Source: a virus. Taken from it: a stretch of 32,439 nucleotides of DNA. The notes beneath the pieces were generated by a model. It was not told where the DNA came from. It saw only the letters and a program-made list of their open reading frames with translations, and did not search any database. The position numbers and the translations under genes are program-made. Location: IMG/VR virus record IMGVR_UViG_3300001847_000419, positions 1 to 32,439 of that record. One strand, given 5' to 3'. This document shows, one piece after another, positions 12,101 to 19,700 of the stretch. How positions within the stretch are numbered: the stretch's first letter is position 1; every line of letters starts with the position of its first letter.

Positions 12101-12153
12101 CCATTCAAAGAAGAGGTTATGGACTTAGGGGTATTGGCCCAATTAAGAAATAA
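196..12153 (+). CDS. 7: Giant gp7-like baseplate wedge protein, 3,985 residues
   Basis: Probable baseplate wedge initiator (gp7 class), which in T4 nucleates wedge assembly with gp10 and gp8. The start at 196 follows an AGAGGG ribosome site 7 nt upstream and lies 1 nt after the previous stop. Residues about 1-75 (KIQQIIDSQLPEFVLDESP, then GGPIDISDNLDQYLKLDNL) are typical of marine T4-like gp7. Near residue 200, FYSTKGTEEAFRILF resembles, from memory, a segment close to the C-terminus of T4 gp7. The rest, about 3,600 residues, is beta-rich and repetitive, with at least three module types: GxGY/GxDY repeats (residues about 734-800, 1060-1180, 2047-2140, 3330-3400, 3750-3815), H-G-L/D-G-x-x-I-x-Y repeats (about 830, 954, 1482, 1652, 1757, 1818, 2953), and IxxDxEIIxY-RG modules (about 76-135, 315-370, 3065-3150). 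T4 gp7 is about 1,030 residues. No frameshift or stop interrupts it. Arginine is almost always AGA. The C-terminal repeats may be exposed on the wedge, but this is inference. Confidence 0.78.
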   Translation: MIKTGFESRVKIQQIIDSQLPEFVLDESPKAVEFFKQYYISQEYQGGPIDISDNLDQYLKLDNLIPEVISGTFTLSESITSTSDTIRVESTKGFPQKYGLLKIDDEIITYTGITTNTFTGCIRGFSGITTYHQNLNYEELIFSTSDASSHTSQTPVLNLSSLFLKEFYKKIKYTFTPDLQNIDFVSDLNVSNFIKEARTFYSTKGTEEAFRILFNIIFGENPKILNLEDFLIKPSTANYIRRLVVVCDVISGNPLNLEGQTLIKTTDSNTTASISEIEVIRRKNKTYYKLLLFLGYSIPFDTITGQFSITGSTRNIQSVSVGSSIITVDTTIGFPQSGTIYCGDNIITYTDKSINQFFGCSGVTSNIDVASTIFSEDTYFSYENGDTSKKVVLRITGVLSDYVPIETDFPISVGEKIGIKSLGKTIKNPDTDKTYKEIFANSWIYNTSSRYEIIDNFTPGVTSQLILKSEVNSSSLKVGDFIDLLYKNTQTVIKSGLKVTSISLGGTGLYQITLDNNVTLSSGFNYDIRRRIKTASSSIAEYNSLFSDVQNVYDDNNDSMYVASNSLPSYQITKSIFSYNAIGVNDIDPDTAEYTTIVFSNKVSFFTGDQIYYKPSNDPISGLSEAIYYVEVLPGNLKIRLYGSSSAIGTVNYLRFGSLTNGTHNFVLNSQKEGVISAQKILRKFPLTVNIGDGESDDTPPSSVGMLINGVEIFNCKTTNKIYYGPLTKIDVLNGGSDYDVINPPNLTVSTGSALIQPCLSGSVEKVYVTPQNFDINVSVSIALTGGNGTGASFEPIIEKRRREIEFDARITSSGGGIDTSNETVTFLTEHNLVDGQRITYRSLNNPEVGIGTFLGSNGITGLTLKDGSVYYAQYINNYTIRLYPSILDYNAGINTIGFTTTYNSSGIQRFDTDSKNYLSGIKVINSGQNYKNRNLRVSPSGISTATNVIYFPSHGFNDGEKIVYSYTGISLSGLTTSNQYYILKVDDDNFKLSDAGIAGTSLTNYQRRNFVSLGSSSGTGYHIFSDPKITLKVSYGSVGLNTSQVLGTIDATPVVKGSISSVYVYNSGSDYGSNILNYHKKPTVLVQNGKDAYCKPIIVDGKITDVIVQYGGKEYYSIPNINVVDYSGNGRGAILQPIIVNNKLTNIIVINPGADYSSTDTKIQIISSGKNAAFDPQVRSLSVNDNFLFGVINSNNSTITPTNEIIRSSYNNLQYGVTGYFGTLKSEFGDTGIKHSPIIGWAYDGNPIYGSYGYTNPKSTSGSVKLLSPGYSLDPSKVSNRPSLSVFSAGFFVEDYQFTNSGDLDQYNGRFCITNEFPEGTYAYFATSEINSEGNYVGKFPYFIGTKFRSKFLDKNRSLNQSFDFNNSSLIRNTFPYKISDPTASNDFIIESNEVINQFSVVESVTSGSIDALQIIKAGDNYKIGDTLIFDEDNTGGGGLIAQVSEIKGKNISNLQNSSLSYSNAIFQLNDKNQIKVKIYPNHNLNNLDYVSISGLSSSLGSLNGISQIGVTSYSSYLFKDLPAISSGVATDIYVSNIPTNISIGSSIKIESDILTILNIFNTQNVIRVIGGSSVGLHTANTPIYFIPDTFTINKNVDYFDSKINDLVYFNPKYSVGIGTTSGTDISVLYNVGVQTNNTILVPTQSIYLPNHPFKTNQSVILRKPASGNVISVSNTSTSSTFNLPLSGNSQTVYVIKKSDNYIGIVTQIGLTTSTNGLFFRSFVAGSNPDQYSIESTFNQITGSVNKNVTTVSVSTYHSLREGDSIELYVKPNLSVGIGTSTSVKVLRDTLTGFILINPLNFSSSVVSTTNQTITINSHGLKTGDKIKYSANTIISGLSTGFYYVYKVDNNTIQLGKTYIDVVQTDPPNIINFASTGGSSQTISLVNPALNVIKNNDIVFDLTDTSLLGYNFRIFYDQGFYDDFVSTGSTNSFSVIGVGTVGFSTNAKLTIGYDFNLPAPLFYNLEKSGYISTADTEVINYSSINYIDSSYNNSYNIFNVGQTTFNVCLSNTPEKSSYASTECDTLEYTTNSGFSSGGVSKVKIISSGFNFKKLPSFSAINSDYGNGAYIVPNSDKIGKINKVRILNEGFEYSSDKTLKPEAFVSKYASIESSNTIKSIQVLDGGKRYNQAPDLIIIKSDTGEVINSGILTPNLSQSGRIQSVSIDYPPTGLPENPVTIKAINNSNGVGIKTVQYSSSGIVTCFLLTPASGFSVEPFTQGDQIYVEGIQKSSSDGTGFNSQDYGYNFFTINSYTVSSPGTLASLSYNISGFSTNPGTVKPVENYYGTIVNYNNYPKFEVTQDFSSFTVDEKLQVNIAGQYVSEDLMIMSSDKNYIKVYGTYNLQKGQIIKGLISGTIATINEVKEAKGEYNISYGNITDIGWADNVGKISDDTQVLADNDYYQNLSYSVKSSKQWDDIVSPVNSILHPSGLKNFADTQITQNIDQTSVYVNPDQVVDVKVDITEGQRVDTINNFDLVLDVDAYNNSSKFLKFKNKKLTSYFRVVSNRALQIDQISSQFSSSNNVTSTTSKIVDIVPTRQFNRYLVQVSNKNYTNFQFTELIILNNNSNTFTLEKGTINSGISSETGYQTNTIGNIYGYLNTDTNQCYLKFDPKDPYSTSYNIKYLNDTFVNSTVGVGTTNIGYASLTGITTTVSSGTTTTLVGLSTTSLDSLHSMIHIIDNTTGNMDYVEVFVDHDGINTNLAEFYFDTNDNLSSNFIGTFAASISSGVIKLQYTNNTSNGVTIRTKNIGFSTSLVGLQTYTFKDPSQIDGYENTVRFNTFYSVVSGASTIVSANKDTFSAIKSLIKIGVGQTSALHQVMMISDGTNVNTMQYPFLSIGSTSGIGTFGGGIVGSQLVLNFYPDSNFSASSIKIISFNENFYTQNDYINTPPNLSYSNITESVGVSRFYSVNDPDINAKVFALNYQGTPIFQKTFNPSNSSVLNASTGEFNIPNHFFSTGEELIYTPNTSYIGVAVSSVGIGSTLNYVGVVTNILPSKVYAIRVNNDKFKISTRQDYANSGIAVTFTSLGSGNVHTFEMAKKNEKSMILINNIIQEPITYSLLNYTVNNGSAVSSSSTIFGLSGISSINSGDLLRIDNEFMKVTNVGLGTTYSGPISFAGTFPLVNVERGSVGTSATSHSNLGIASVYRGSYTISGSNIYFSEAPRGPLQYQSYPDTDGLPDVTDYFSGRVFLRKNYDANTIYDNISEIFTGIGQTYTLTVSGSNVVGLGTSGSNGFVFLNGIFQKPTTQNNPNNNFSIIENTISGISSVVFSGITSSNGSIVISQNDVNLNQLPRGGLIVSIGSTSRGIGYAPLVGASVTAIIGAGGAITAIGIGTTGDLVTGNWGSGYRSPVSVAVTESGHVGTDAVITANVGAGGTLSFTIVNGGTGYVKPTINIPSPSYTNLPITGVSRISSGSTTDCGVGLLLDIDVGASSSTGIGSTLFEVVGFKIRRPGYAFKKGDVIKPVGLVTDRKLSSPISEFQLTILDTFTDSFSAIQFGQIDYIDPIQIYQDGIRTRFPLYYNGQLLSFEKDFSDSQSQLIDFNTILIIFINGVLQTPGEAYQFTGGSYFTFNIAPRVDDNVAIFFYRGSSSDSSYSSVAEILKSGDDVQVFKNNDYLGITTNQDPRLVDYINSSSTIETQLYNGQGIDGTNYKPISWTKQKVDKIINGEIVSKARDSIESQIYPTAKIIKNVDTNSSEIFVDSISLFNYENLSPAQINFNALMVSGTSDPVSAAVTAVVSAAGTIQSLSINSSGSGYRGSSVNVSISAPSTIGVGIGTTAKATISIVNGSLSTVTITNPGLGYTRSNPPKVLVPPPSSIYENITNITGIAGTFGGITGIGTTVGVGTALAINFTMNVTGLSIGYPIYVYKTSVGKGVTSILTNNSSIVGVGTTCLDNIYIVSGINASAGVVTCNIDSRTSTVGIATTGNVGYFSWGRISGFTRSSSPVAIAVSGFSVDSGLSTFPTIQRRGYGLRGIGPIKK
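2380..3730 (+). repeat. GxGY/GxDY beta repeats in gp7, first clusters
   Basis: Degenerate protein repeats of about 35-45 residues. Each has a core resembling (I/V)xxxGxxY followed by a Pro-rich turn and a beta strand. Copies include NGGSDYDVINPP (about 2395), NSGQNYKNRNLRV (2971), NSGSDYGSN (3395), YGGKEYYSIPNINV (3527) and NPGADYSSTDTKIQI (3651). Between copies, short segments such as VKGSISSVYV and VDGKITDVIV recur. The repeats are protein-level and diverged; no long exact DNA repeat was seen. A single H-G-D/G-x-x-I-x-Y type module is interspersed at about 3050. Confidence 0.7.
6300..6640 (+). repeat. GxGY-type beta repeats in gp7, middle cluster
   Basis: Three consecutive diverged copies of the same repeat family: SSGFNFKKLPSFSAI (about 6334), NEGFEYSSDKTLKPEAF (6457) and DGGKRYNQAPDLIII (6563). 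The aromatic residue after the glycine pair and the following Lys/Pro turn are retained. The spacing is about 35-41 residues. Confidence 0.6.
10130..11660 (+). repeat. GxGY-type beta repeats in gp7, C-terminal clusters
   Basis: The best-preserved copies in the protein are here: GSGYRSPVSVAV (about 10240), NGGTGYVKPTINIPSPS (10355), RPGYAFKKGDVIKP (10557), SSGSGYRGSSVNVSIS (11459) and NPGLGYTRSNPPKVLVPPP (11597). The last form is nearly the same as copies in gp8 and gp14. Linkers are rich in GIGTT, GVGTT and similar short peptides. Confidence 0.68.
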
Positions 12154-12167
12154 ATTCCCAATCTTCA

Positions 12168-12175
12168 TATAAATA
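12168..12175 (+). promoter_or_regulatory. Putative T4-type late promoter for gp8
   Basis: The octamer TATAAATA is an exact match to the T4 late promoter consensus. It sits in the 40-nt gap between gp7 and gp8, 18 nt before the gp8 ATG. By T4 rules transcription would start near 12181, leaving a very short leader without a strong Shine-Dalgarno sequence. The sequence is AT-rich, so chance matches occur, but placement in the only gap before gp8 supports it. Confidence 0.6.
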
Positions 12176-12193
12176 TAAAAAAAACACAGTAAA

Positions 12194-13750
12194 ATGTCGG
12201 CAATTATAACTGATAAATTTAGAATACTTAATGCATCTAGCTTTATAGATTCTATCAATGATACGTCAAATTCTTACTATGTATTTGTTGGGTTAGCAAA
12301 TCCTGATGCTTCTGGTTTTGGTAGATATTCTCAATGGAACACTAGCACCCCACCACCAACAGATAATATTGATTATTTAAATCATTATAAAAATACTATT
12401 TTATTTGGTAAAAAAATTACTTCCACAAGTGTTAAAAGGGTAATTAAAAAAATTACTTGGACTTCTGGTCAAATATATGAAATGTATAGACCAGATTATA
12501 GTGGAATTAATTCTGCCCCAGTAACAGGAGCAATTCGATTATATGATGCTAATTATTATGTAATTAATTCTGATTATAGAATTTACATCTGTATTGATAA
12601 TAATTCATCATCCACAAATAGAAATGGCAATATTTCTCAAACAGAACCAACATTTACTGATTTAGAACCAGTTCTATTAGATGATGGTTATACTTGGAAA
12701 TATTTGTATACAATGACCCCAAGTGATATAATTAAATTTGATTCTACTGAATATATTTCCATACCAAATGATTGGCTAACTTCTACAGATTCTCAAATTC
12801 AATCAATAAGAGAAAATGGAGATTCTTCTTTAAATAGTAATCAAATTAAAACTGTATATATTGAAAATCCTGGATTAGGATATCCAACAGGTACTAAATC
12901 TTGTAATTTAGTTGGAGATGGTTCTGATGGCGAAGTCACAGTCACTATAGGACAAGATACTAAAATATCAGATGTTGTTGTCACTTCTGGCGGAAAAAAT
13001 TATACTTATGCTTTAGTAGACTTAGGAACAGTAACAAATCCAGGAACATATGCCGAGTTAATTCCTATTATACCTCCATCAAAAGGGCATGGATTTGATA
13101 TTTACCAAGAATTGGGATCTGATAAAGTATTAGTTTATGCTAGATTTGATGATTCAACAAAAGATTTTCCAATTGATACAAAATTTGCTCAAGTTGGGAT
13201 AATTAAAAATCCATATATTTATAGCTCAACAGGTATTAGTACAACAGTATTCACCGATACTCAGTTTTCTGGTGTATACTCAATGATGTTAAAGAATGTT
13301 TCTGGCACAGTTTCTATAGGAGATAAACTACAACAAACTGTGACTGGTGGAATTGCATATGGATATGTAGTTTCTTTTGATACTGAAACTAATGTTTTGA
13401 AATATTATAGAGATAGATCTTTATATTATGGAAATAATGGAATATCTCATCAAGATTATCCAAATATTTCATCTCTATTTTCTTCATCAACTAATACAGT
13501 TTTAAGTTTTGAATCAAGTGCTCAGCAGGTTACAACCAATAATGGTTTTTCTGCTAATATTATGAGTTATTCTGGAATTACAACAACAGTTTCCAATAAA
13601 ATTATCAATTTAGGTGTGACATTTCAAAATGGTCTTGCAGATCCAGAGATAAATAATAAGTCTGGAGAGATAATTTATATCGATAATAGATCAACTGTTT
13701 CTAGAAGTTCTAGACAAAAAGAAGACATTAAAATTATTCTGGAATTTTAA
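12194..13750 (+). CDS. 8: Baseplate wedge protein gp8, 518 residues
   Basis: The N-terminal sequence (SAIITDKFRILNASSFIDSI, then NSYYVFVGLANPDASGFG and FGKKITSTSVKRVIKKITW) is characteristic of gp8, which joins gp7 and gp10 in each of the six baseplate wedges. T4 gp8 is about 334 residues. The extra length here comes from an inserted beta region at residues about 219-360. It starts with GxGY-type repeats (IENPGLGYPTGTKSCNLVG, VTSGGKNYTYALVDLG) like those in gp7 and gp14, and includes a GTVSIGDKLQQTVTGG-type module. Conserved gp8-like features DGYTWKYLYTMTPSDIIKFD (residues about 164-183) precede the insertion. The C-terminus (GEIIYIDNRSTVSRSSRQKE, then DIKIILEF) matches the family ending. No strong ribosome site is visible before ATG 12194; an exact late promoter octamer lies just upstream. 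The next gene starts 3 nt after the stop. Confidence 0.85.
   Translation: MSAIITDKFRILNASSFIDSINDTSNSYYVFVGLANPDASGFGRYSQWNTSTPPPTDNIDYLNHYKNTILFGKKITSTSVKRVIKKITWTSGQIYEMYRPDYSGINSAPVTGAIRLYDANYYVINSDYRIYICIDNNSSSTNRNGNISQTEPTFTDLEPVLLDDGYTWKYLYTMTPSDIIKFDSTEYISIPNDWLTSTDSQIQSIRENGDSSLNSNQIKTVYIENPGLGYPTGTKSCNLVGDGSDGEVTVTIGQDTKISDVVVTSGGKNYTYALVDLGTVTNPGTYAELIPIIPPSKGHGFDIYQELGSDKVLVYARFDDSTKDFPIDTKFAQVGIIKNPYIYSSTGISTTVFTDTQFSGVYSMMLKNVSGTVSIGDKLQQTVTGGIAYGYVVSFDTETNVLKYYRDRSLYYGNNGISHQDYPNISSLFSSSTNTVLSFESSAQQVTTNNGFSANIMSYSGITTTVSNKIINLGVTFQNGLADPEINNKSGEIIYIDNRSTVSRSSRQKEDIKIILEF
12840..13070 (+). repeat. GxGY-type repeats inserted in gp8
   Basis: Two copies of the repeat family seen in gp7: ENPGLGYPTGTKSC (about 12861) and TSGGKNYTYALVDLG (12984). 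They are separated by VTVTIGQDTKISDVVV, which parallels the gp7 linker VDGKITDVIV. They fall inside the part of gp8 that exceeds the T4 length. Confidence 0.65.
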
Positions 13751-13753
13751 CAG

Positions 13754-16700
13754 ATGGCCCAAAAAACAAATCTCAATGTAAGTCCATATTTTGATGACTT
13801 TTCTCAGCAAGATACTGGAGCTAAGGATAAAAATTACTATAAAATTCTTTTTAATCCTAGCAGACCAGTTCAAACAAGAGAATTAAATACTTTACAATCT
13901 ATACTGCAAGATCAGATAGAAACCTTTGGCAGCCATGTATTTAAAGAAGGTTCTGTTGCAATTCCAGGAAACATTGTTTATGATGGTCAATTTTATGCGG
14001 TAAAATTACAACCACAACAATATAATGTAGAATTATCTACATACTTATCGCAATTCATTGGTAAAAAAGTAATTGGACAGTCATCTTTGGTAACGGCTGT
14101 TGTCCAATTTGTCCAACTTCCAAATACAGAAGTAGATTATCCTACAATTTACGTTAAATATTTGCATTCTGATTCAAATTTTGAAATTAGTCAATTTCAA
14201 GATGGTGAAACATTATATTCTGACGAAACTGTTGGTTCTATAACAAGTGGAACTTCATTTGCCACTACAATTTCTCAAAATTCAACCTCAATAGGATCTG
14301 CAGCTTCAATAGGAGATGGTGTTTATTTTGTTAGAGGTTCTTTTATTAGAGTTTTAAATCAAACAATTATTTTAGATTATTATACTAATACTCCATCATA
14401 TAGAGTTGGATTAAAAGTAATTGAAGAGGTAATTACTGCAAAAGATGATTCAACTTTATATGATAATGCAAAAGGTTTTACTAATTTTGCAGCGCCAGGA
14501 GCAGATAGATTTAAAATTTCTCTAATCTTAACAAAAAAACTTTTAGATGATACTAATGATACAGATTTTATTGAATTATTAAGAGTTAAAGATGGAACGA
14601 TTAAAAAATTAGATGTAAAATCTGATTATTCAGTAATAAGAGATTATTTAGCACAAAGAACTTACGATGAATCTGGAGATTATGTAGTTACTCCATTTCA
14701 ATTTTCTCTGAATAATTCTCGTAATGATGCTTTAGGTAATGATGGTATATATTTTGATGGAGAAAAAACTGATCAAGGAAATACTCCTTCAGATGATTTA
14801 ATGTGTATTAAGTTCTCTCCAGGGAAGGCTTATGTGAGAGGCTATGATATTGAAAAAACTGGAGTAGAAATTATAGATGTTGCAAAACCAAGAACAACCG
14901 ATACTGCAAGTAATGTAAATGTCCCATTTGAAATGGGAAATTTAATTAGAATTAATAATATATCAGGGGCTCCAAAACAAAAATATACAGTAGATCTTTA
15001 CAATTACAGAAAAACTTCTACAATATCACCAACAGGAACAAAAATTGGAGATGCAAGAATTTACACATTTAGTTTAACCGATGCTGCATATTCTGGAAGT
15101 TTAACAAATTGGGATTTATACTTATACGATATTCAAACTTATATTAAACTTGAATTAAATCAAGTTGTATCAGCAACAGAATTACCTGCAACGTCTTTTG
15201 TTAAGGGTAAAAATAGTGGAGCATCTGGATATGCTACTGCTGCTGGTTCAGGTTCAAGTATTATTTACCTCAGTCAAACGTCTGGTTCATTTATTGTAAA
15301 TGAACCAATTACTATTAATGGAATAGATACATATCCTAGAACTGTTAAGAGTGTAGAGGCTTATTCCTCACAAGATATTAAATCCATATACCAATCAACA
15401 GCAGTTTCTGGTTTTTCAACTGCATTTATTGCAGATACTCAGCTAGATAAAATTGTACCTAGTGGATTTACTCCAACAGATTCAATTACTATTGAAAATG
15501 GTACAGTATACTCTTCTGGAAAGATTTTTTCTGGAATAACAAGTAATGCTATTATAAGGTATCAAAGAATTGGATTTAATACTGAAACTTATAACAGAGT
15601 TTCTTCAATATCCTCAGATAAATCTACTATAACTGTAACTGGAGTGACAACAGTCCCTGGGGTTTGTGATGGGGCAGTTCCAGTTGCACAAACTAGAGTA
15701 TCATTCTCTGTCGGTGCTCCTAGAATTAGAAATCAAGACAAGGGGTTTTTATATAAAGAATTATACAATAGTAATGTTGCATCAACTAATTTAAGCAATT
15801 CTAATTTAGCATTTACTGCTCAATCATTAGGAACTTTAACTCCTTCTGGTGGTGTGCTAAGTTTATCTCCGTCAAATTTTGATTTGGGTATAAGCACTTC
15901 TATTGCACAATTTGTTCCATTTAATCAAGAAAGATATTCTATTCATTATAGCGATGGTACGATCGAATCTTTAAGTTCTGATAAGGTAGTAATAACAAAT
16001 AATCAATTAACATTTAATAATATTCAAAATAAAACTATTTCAGTAATAAATGCCGCATTTATTAAAAATGGTATTCAAGTTAAAACTAAAAAATATAATA
16101 GAAGTAAAACTGTAAATATTAATTATTCAAAAAATATTCATTCTGGAACTGGAGCCAATTCTTCCATAAATGATGGATTGACATATAATTCTTATTATGG
16201 TTTAAGAGTTCAAGATCAAGATATTTGTTTAAAATTTCCTGATGTTGCAAAAATTATTGCTGTATATGAATCCTTAGATACCTCCAATCCAGTTTTGGAT
16301 ACAATTACATTTAATGCATCTGCAAATGTAGACACTAATGCAATTATTGGAGAAAACATTATTGGTTCTCAAAGTAATGCTGTTGCTAGAGTTGTTTCAA
16401 AACCTTCATCAAATACTTTAGGAATTGTTTATTTAAATAGTAGTAATTTTTATGCAAATGAATCTGTTTATTTTGAAGAATCTAGTATTAATACAACTAT
16501 AAGTGCATTTACCCCAGGAAAATATAAAAATATTACCAATAAATTTATTTTAGATAAAGGGCAAAAAGAACAATATTATGATTATTCAAAATTAGTACGA
16601 AAGAATGGAGAGCCAGAGCCAACTAATAGAATTTTAGCAATTTTTGATTATTATTCTATACCATCTAACGATACAGGTGAAGTATTTACAGTAAATAGTT

Positions 16701-19700
16701 ATGAATCTGAAAGATATGAATCTGACATACCTCTTATTGGTATGAATAATGTTCGTGCATCAGACACTTTAGATTTTAGACCAAGAGTAACAGAGTTTAC
16801 TGGAACAACATCTTCACCTTTTGATTTTTCATCTAGATCATTTGCTCCAGACCCTAAAATAATTTTAACTCCGAATGAAAGTTCATTAATATCTTATGAT
16901 TTTTACTTGGGGAGAATTGATAGGTTATATCTTAATAAATTGGGCGATTTTATAGTTTCGCAAGGAACACCATCAATAAATCCAACCCCACCAACTAGTC
17001 CTTCTGAAGTCTTAGAACTTGCTACAATAACTCTTCCACCATATCTCTATAATCCAAAAGATGCATCAGTATCTTTAGTTGATAATAGACGTTACACAAT
17101 GAGAGATATTGGATTAATTGAAAATAGAGTTACCAATTTAGAAAGAGTAACTTCACTATCTCTTTTAGAGCTGAATACTCAAACTCTTCAAATTCAAGAT
17201 GCTCAAGGATTTAATAGATTTAAAACAGGATTTTTTGTAGATGATTTTAAAAATTATGATTTGATGAATAATTTATTATCGACAGTTGAAATTGATCCTG
17301 TAAATGATGAAATGATTCCTCCAATAGGAAGAAATAGTATCAATTTACTTCCAGTGTCATCTCAAGTATTCACAAATGAGCAATTAGATTTAAGTTCTAA
17401 TTTTGCTCTTTATGATAATAATGTTCAAAAAACTGGAGATGCAATTACATTAAAATATCAATCTGTAGGATGGATCGAGCAACCATTAGCTACAATGGTT
17501 GAAAATGTAAATCCATTTAATGTTGTAAGTTACAATGGTGTTGTAAGATTAAATCCAGAAAGTGATAGTTGGGTTAGAACAATTACACTTAATGATGTTG
17601 TAAAAACTACTTTTACAACTTTAACTGTCACTCCTAAGTCTGCACAAAGATGGATTAATAGGAATAATGCTTTACCAGTTTTTGCTAGAATTAGAAATGG
17701 TAGAAGAGGAACATGGCAATGGTTATATAATAAAAAACCAAGAAAGAGAGCAACTGGAGCAATCATAGTAGATGAGGGTGAATATAATGTAATTTCAGAA
17801 GGTGAAGATATCTTTATGAGATCCAGAAATACTGGATTTTATGCTAATAATTTGAGACCTTTAACTAGATTTTATCAATTCTTAGATGGAAATAGTGGAG
17901 TTGATTTTATACCAAAATTAATAGAAATTTCTAATAATTCAAACTTACAAAATAGTGGATCTAATGGTACATTTGCAGTTGGAGAAACTGTAATTGGCTC
18001 TTTTAATGATACAAATTTAATTCAATTTAGAGTAGCAAATTCAAATCATAAAAAAGGACCCTATAATAGCCCAACAGTAACTTACGACTCTAATCCTTAT
18101 AGTAGAGACGAAAATATTCCATCTTCTTACAGTTCTTCTTCAAGCATACTTAATATAGATATTGATTCTTTATGTCAACAGACACAAGGTCTTTATTCTG
18201 GATATTTGGTTACTGGAATGAAACTAGTTGGTCAAACCAGTGGAGCAATTGCTTATGTTAAAAATTTGAGACTTATTTCTGATAGCTATGGAGATCTTTT
18301 AGGTGCATTTTTCTTAAGGGATCCAAATACTAATCCACCTCCAGCAACTAGAATAAACACTGGTTCTAAAGTTTATAAATTAACATCAAGTAGTAATAAT
18401 GAATCTCCTCTTCCAGGAAGTCAATTAATATCATCTGGAGAAACAATTTATGTATCTACAGGAAGATGGGAAGATATACAAAGAAATACTACTATAGAAA
18501 ATTTTAGATTTGATTATGACAATCCATTGAGATTTGATTATAATGATCCATTGGCTCAATCTTTTACTGTCGGTGGAAACATTGGTGATAATAGAGATTC
18601 TGCAAATGAAGATGCAAATGGAGCTTATTTAACTGCTGTAGATCTTTTCTTCGCAAATAAAGATGGAAGAAATGCTCCTTTGACAGTAGAAATTAGAACA
18701 GTTGATCTGGGAACACCCACTCAAAATATACTTGCTCGCACTACTTTACGTCCAAGTGAAATAACTACATCCAGTACTGCATCTGTAGCAACACATGTGA
18801 CATTTGACTATCCAATTTATCTTTCTCCAGGAAAAGAATATGCTATAGTTTTACTGTCACCTAACTCAGATCAATATGAAGTTTGGGTAGCTAAGATGGG
18901 AGAAAACACAGTAAATACTGCAAGTCTTCCAGATTCTCAAAGTGTACGTTATACAAAACAATTTGCAATTGGAAGTTTATTTAAATCTCAAAATGGATCT
19001 ATTTGGACTGCAAATCAATATGAAGATATGAAATTTAAGCTTTATAAAGCTAATTTTACATCAACAAGTGGAAGTGTTTTATTCCAAAATCCAACTTTAA
19101 ATCAGAGTAATGGTTATGTTCCAACTCTGATGAACAATCCAATTAAAGTTTTTCCAAGAAAATTAAATATCGGAATTACTACAGTAGCATCTAGTAGTCC
19201 TTTAGTTGGAATATTGACATCTGGAAGAAAAGTTTCTGCGAATGGTGAAACTTATAAGTATGGATATATTGTAGGAACTGGTAGTTCAGTATCTACTGTA
19301 AATATTACAGGTGTAGGTACTAATTATTCCACAACCGCTTCTGTTCAAACATATGCAATTACTGGAAGTGGATCTGGTTTAACTTTATCTATATCGGCTT
19401 CAGGTGGAGCAATTAATTCTGCTACTCCAATTAACCGTGGAAATGGATATGCTGTTGGAGATGTGGTTGGTATTGTCACATCATCAGTGACTTCGACATC
19501 AGGAAAAGATGCTAGAATTACAGTGTCAGCAATTACTGGTATTGATACTTTATACTTATCTAATGTTCAGGGGCAAAATCTCACAACTCAAATTCCTTTA
19601 GTATATTACGATAACTCTGGAAATGCAGTTTCTCTTGCATCTACTCTAATCCAAACATCAACCCCTGTTGGAGGAATTTATGATGGTGATGTTTTACAGG

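Noticed and set aside
196-12153. Diversity-generating retroelement target in the giant gp7
   Set aside because: No reverse transcriptase, template repeat or adenine-rich variable region at the C-terminus was seen in the window; the repeats are diverged modules.
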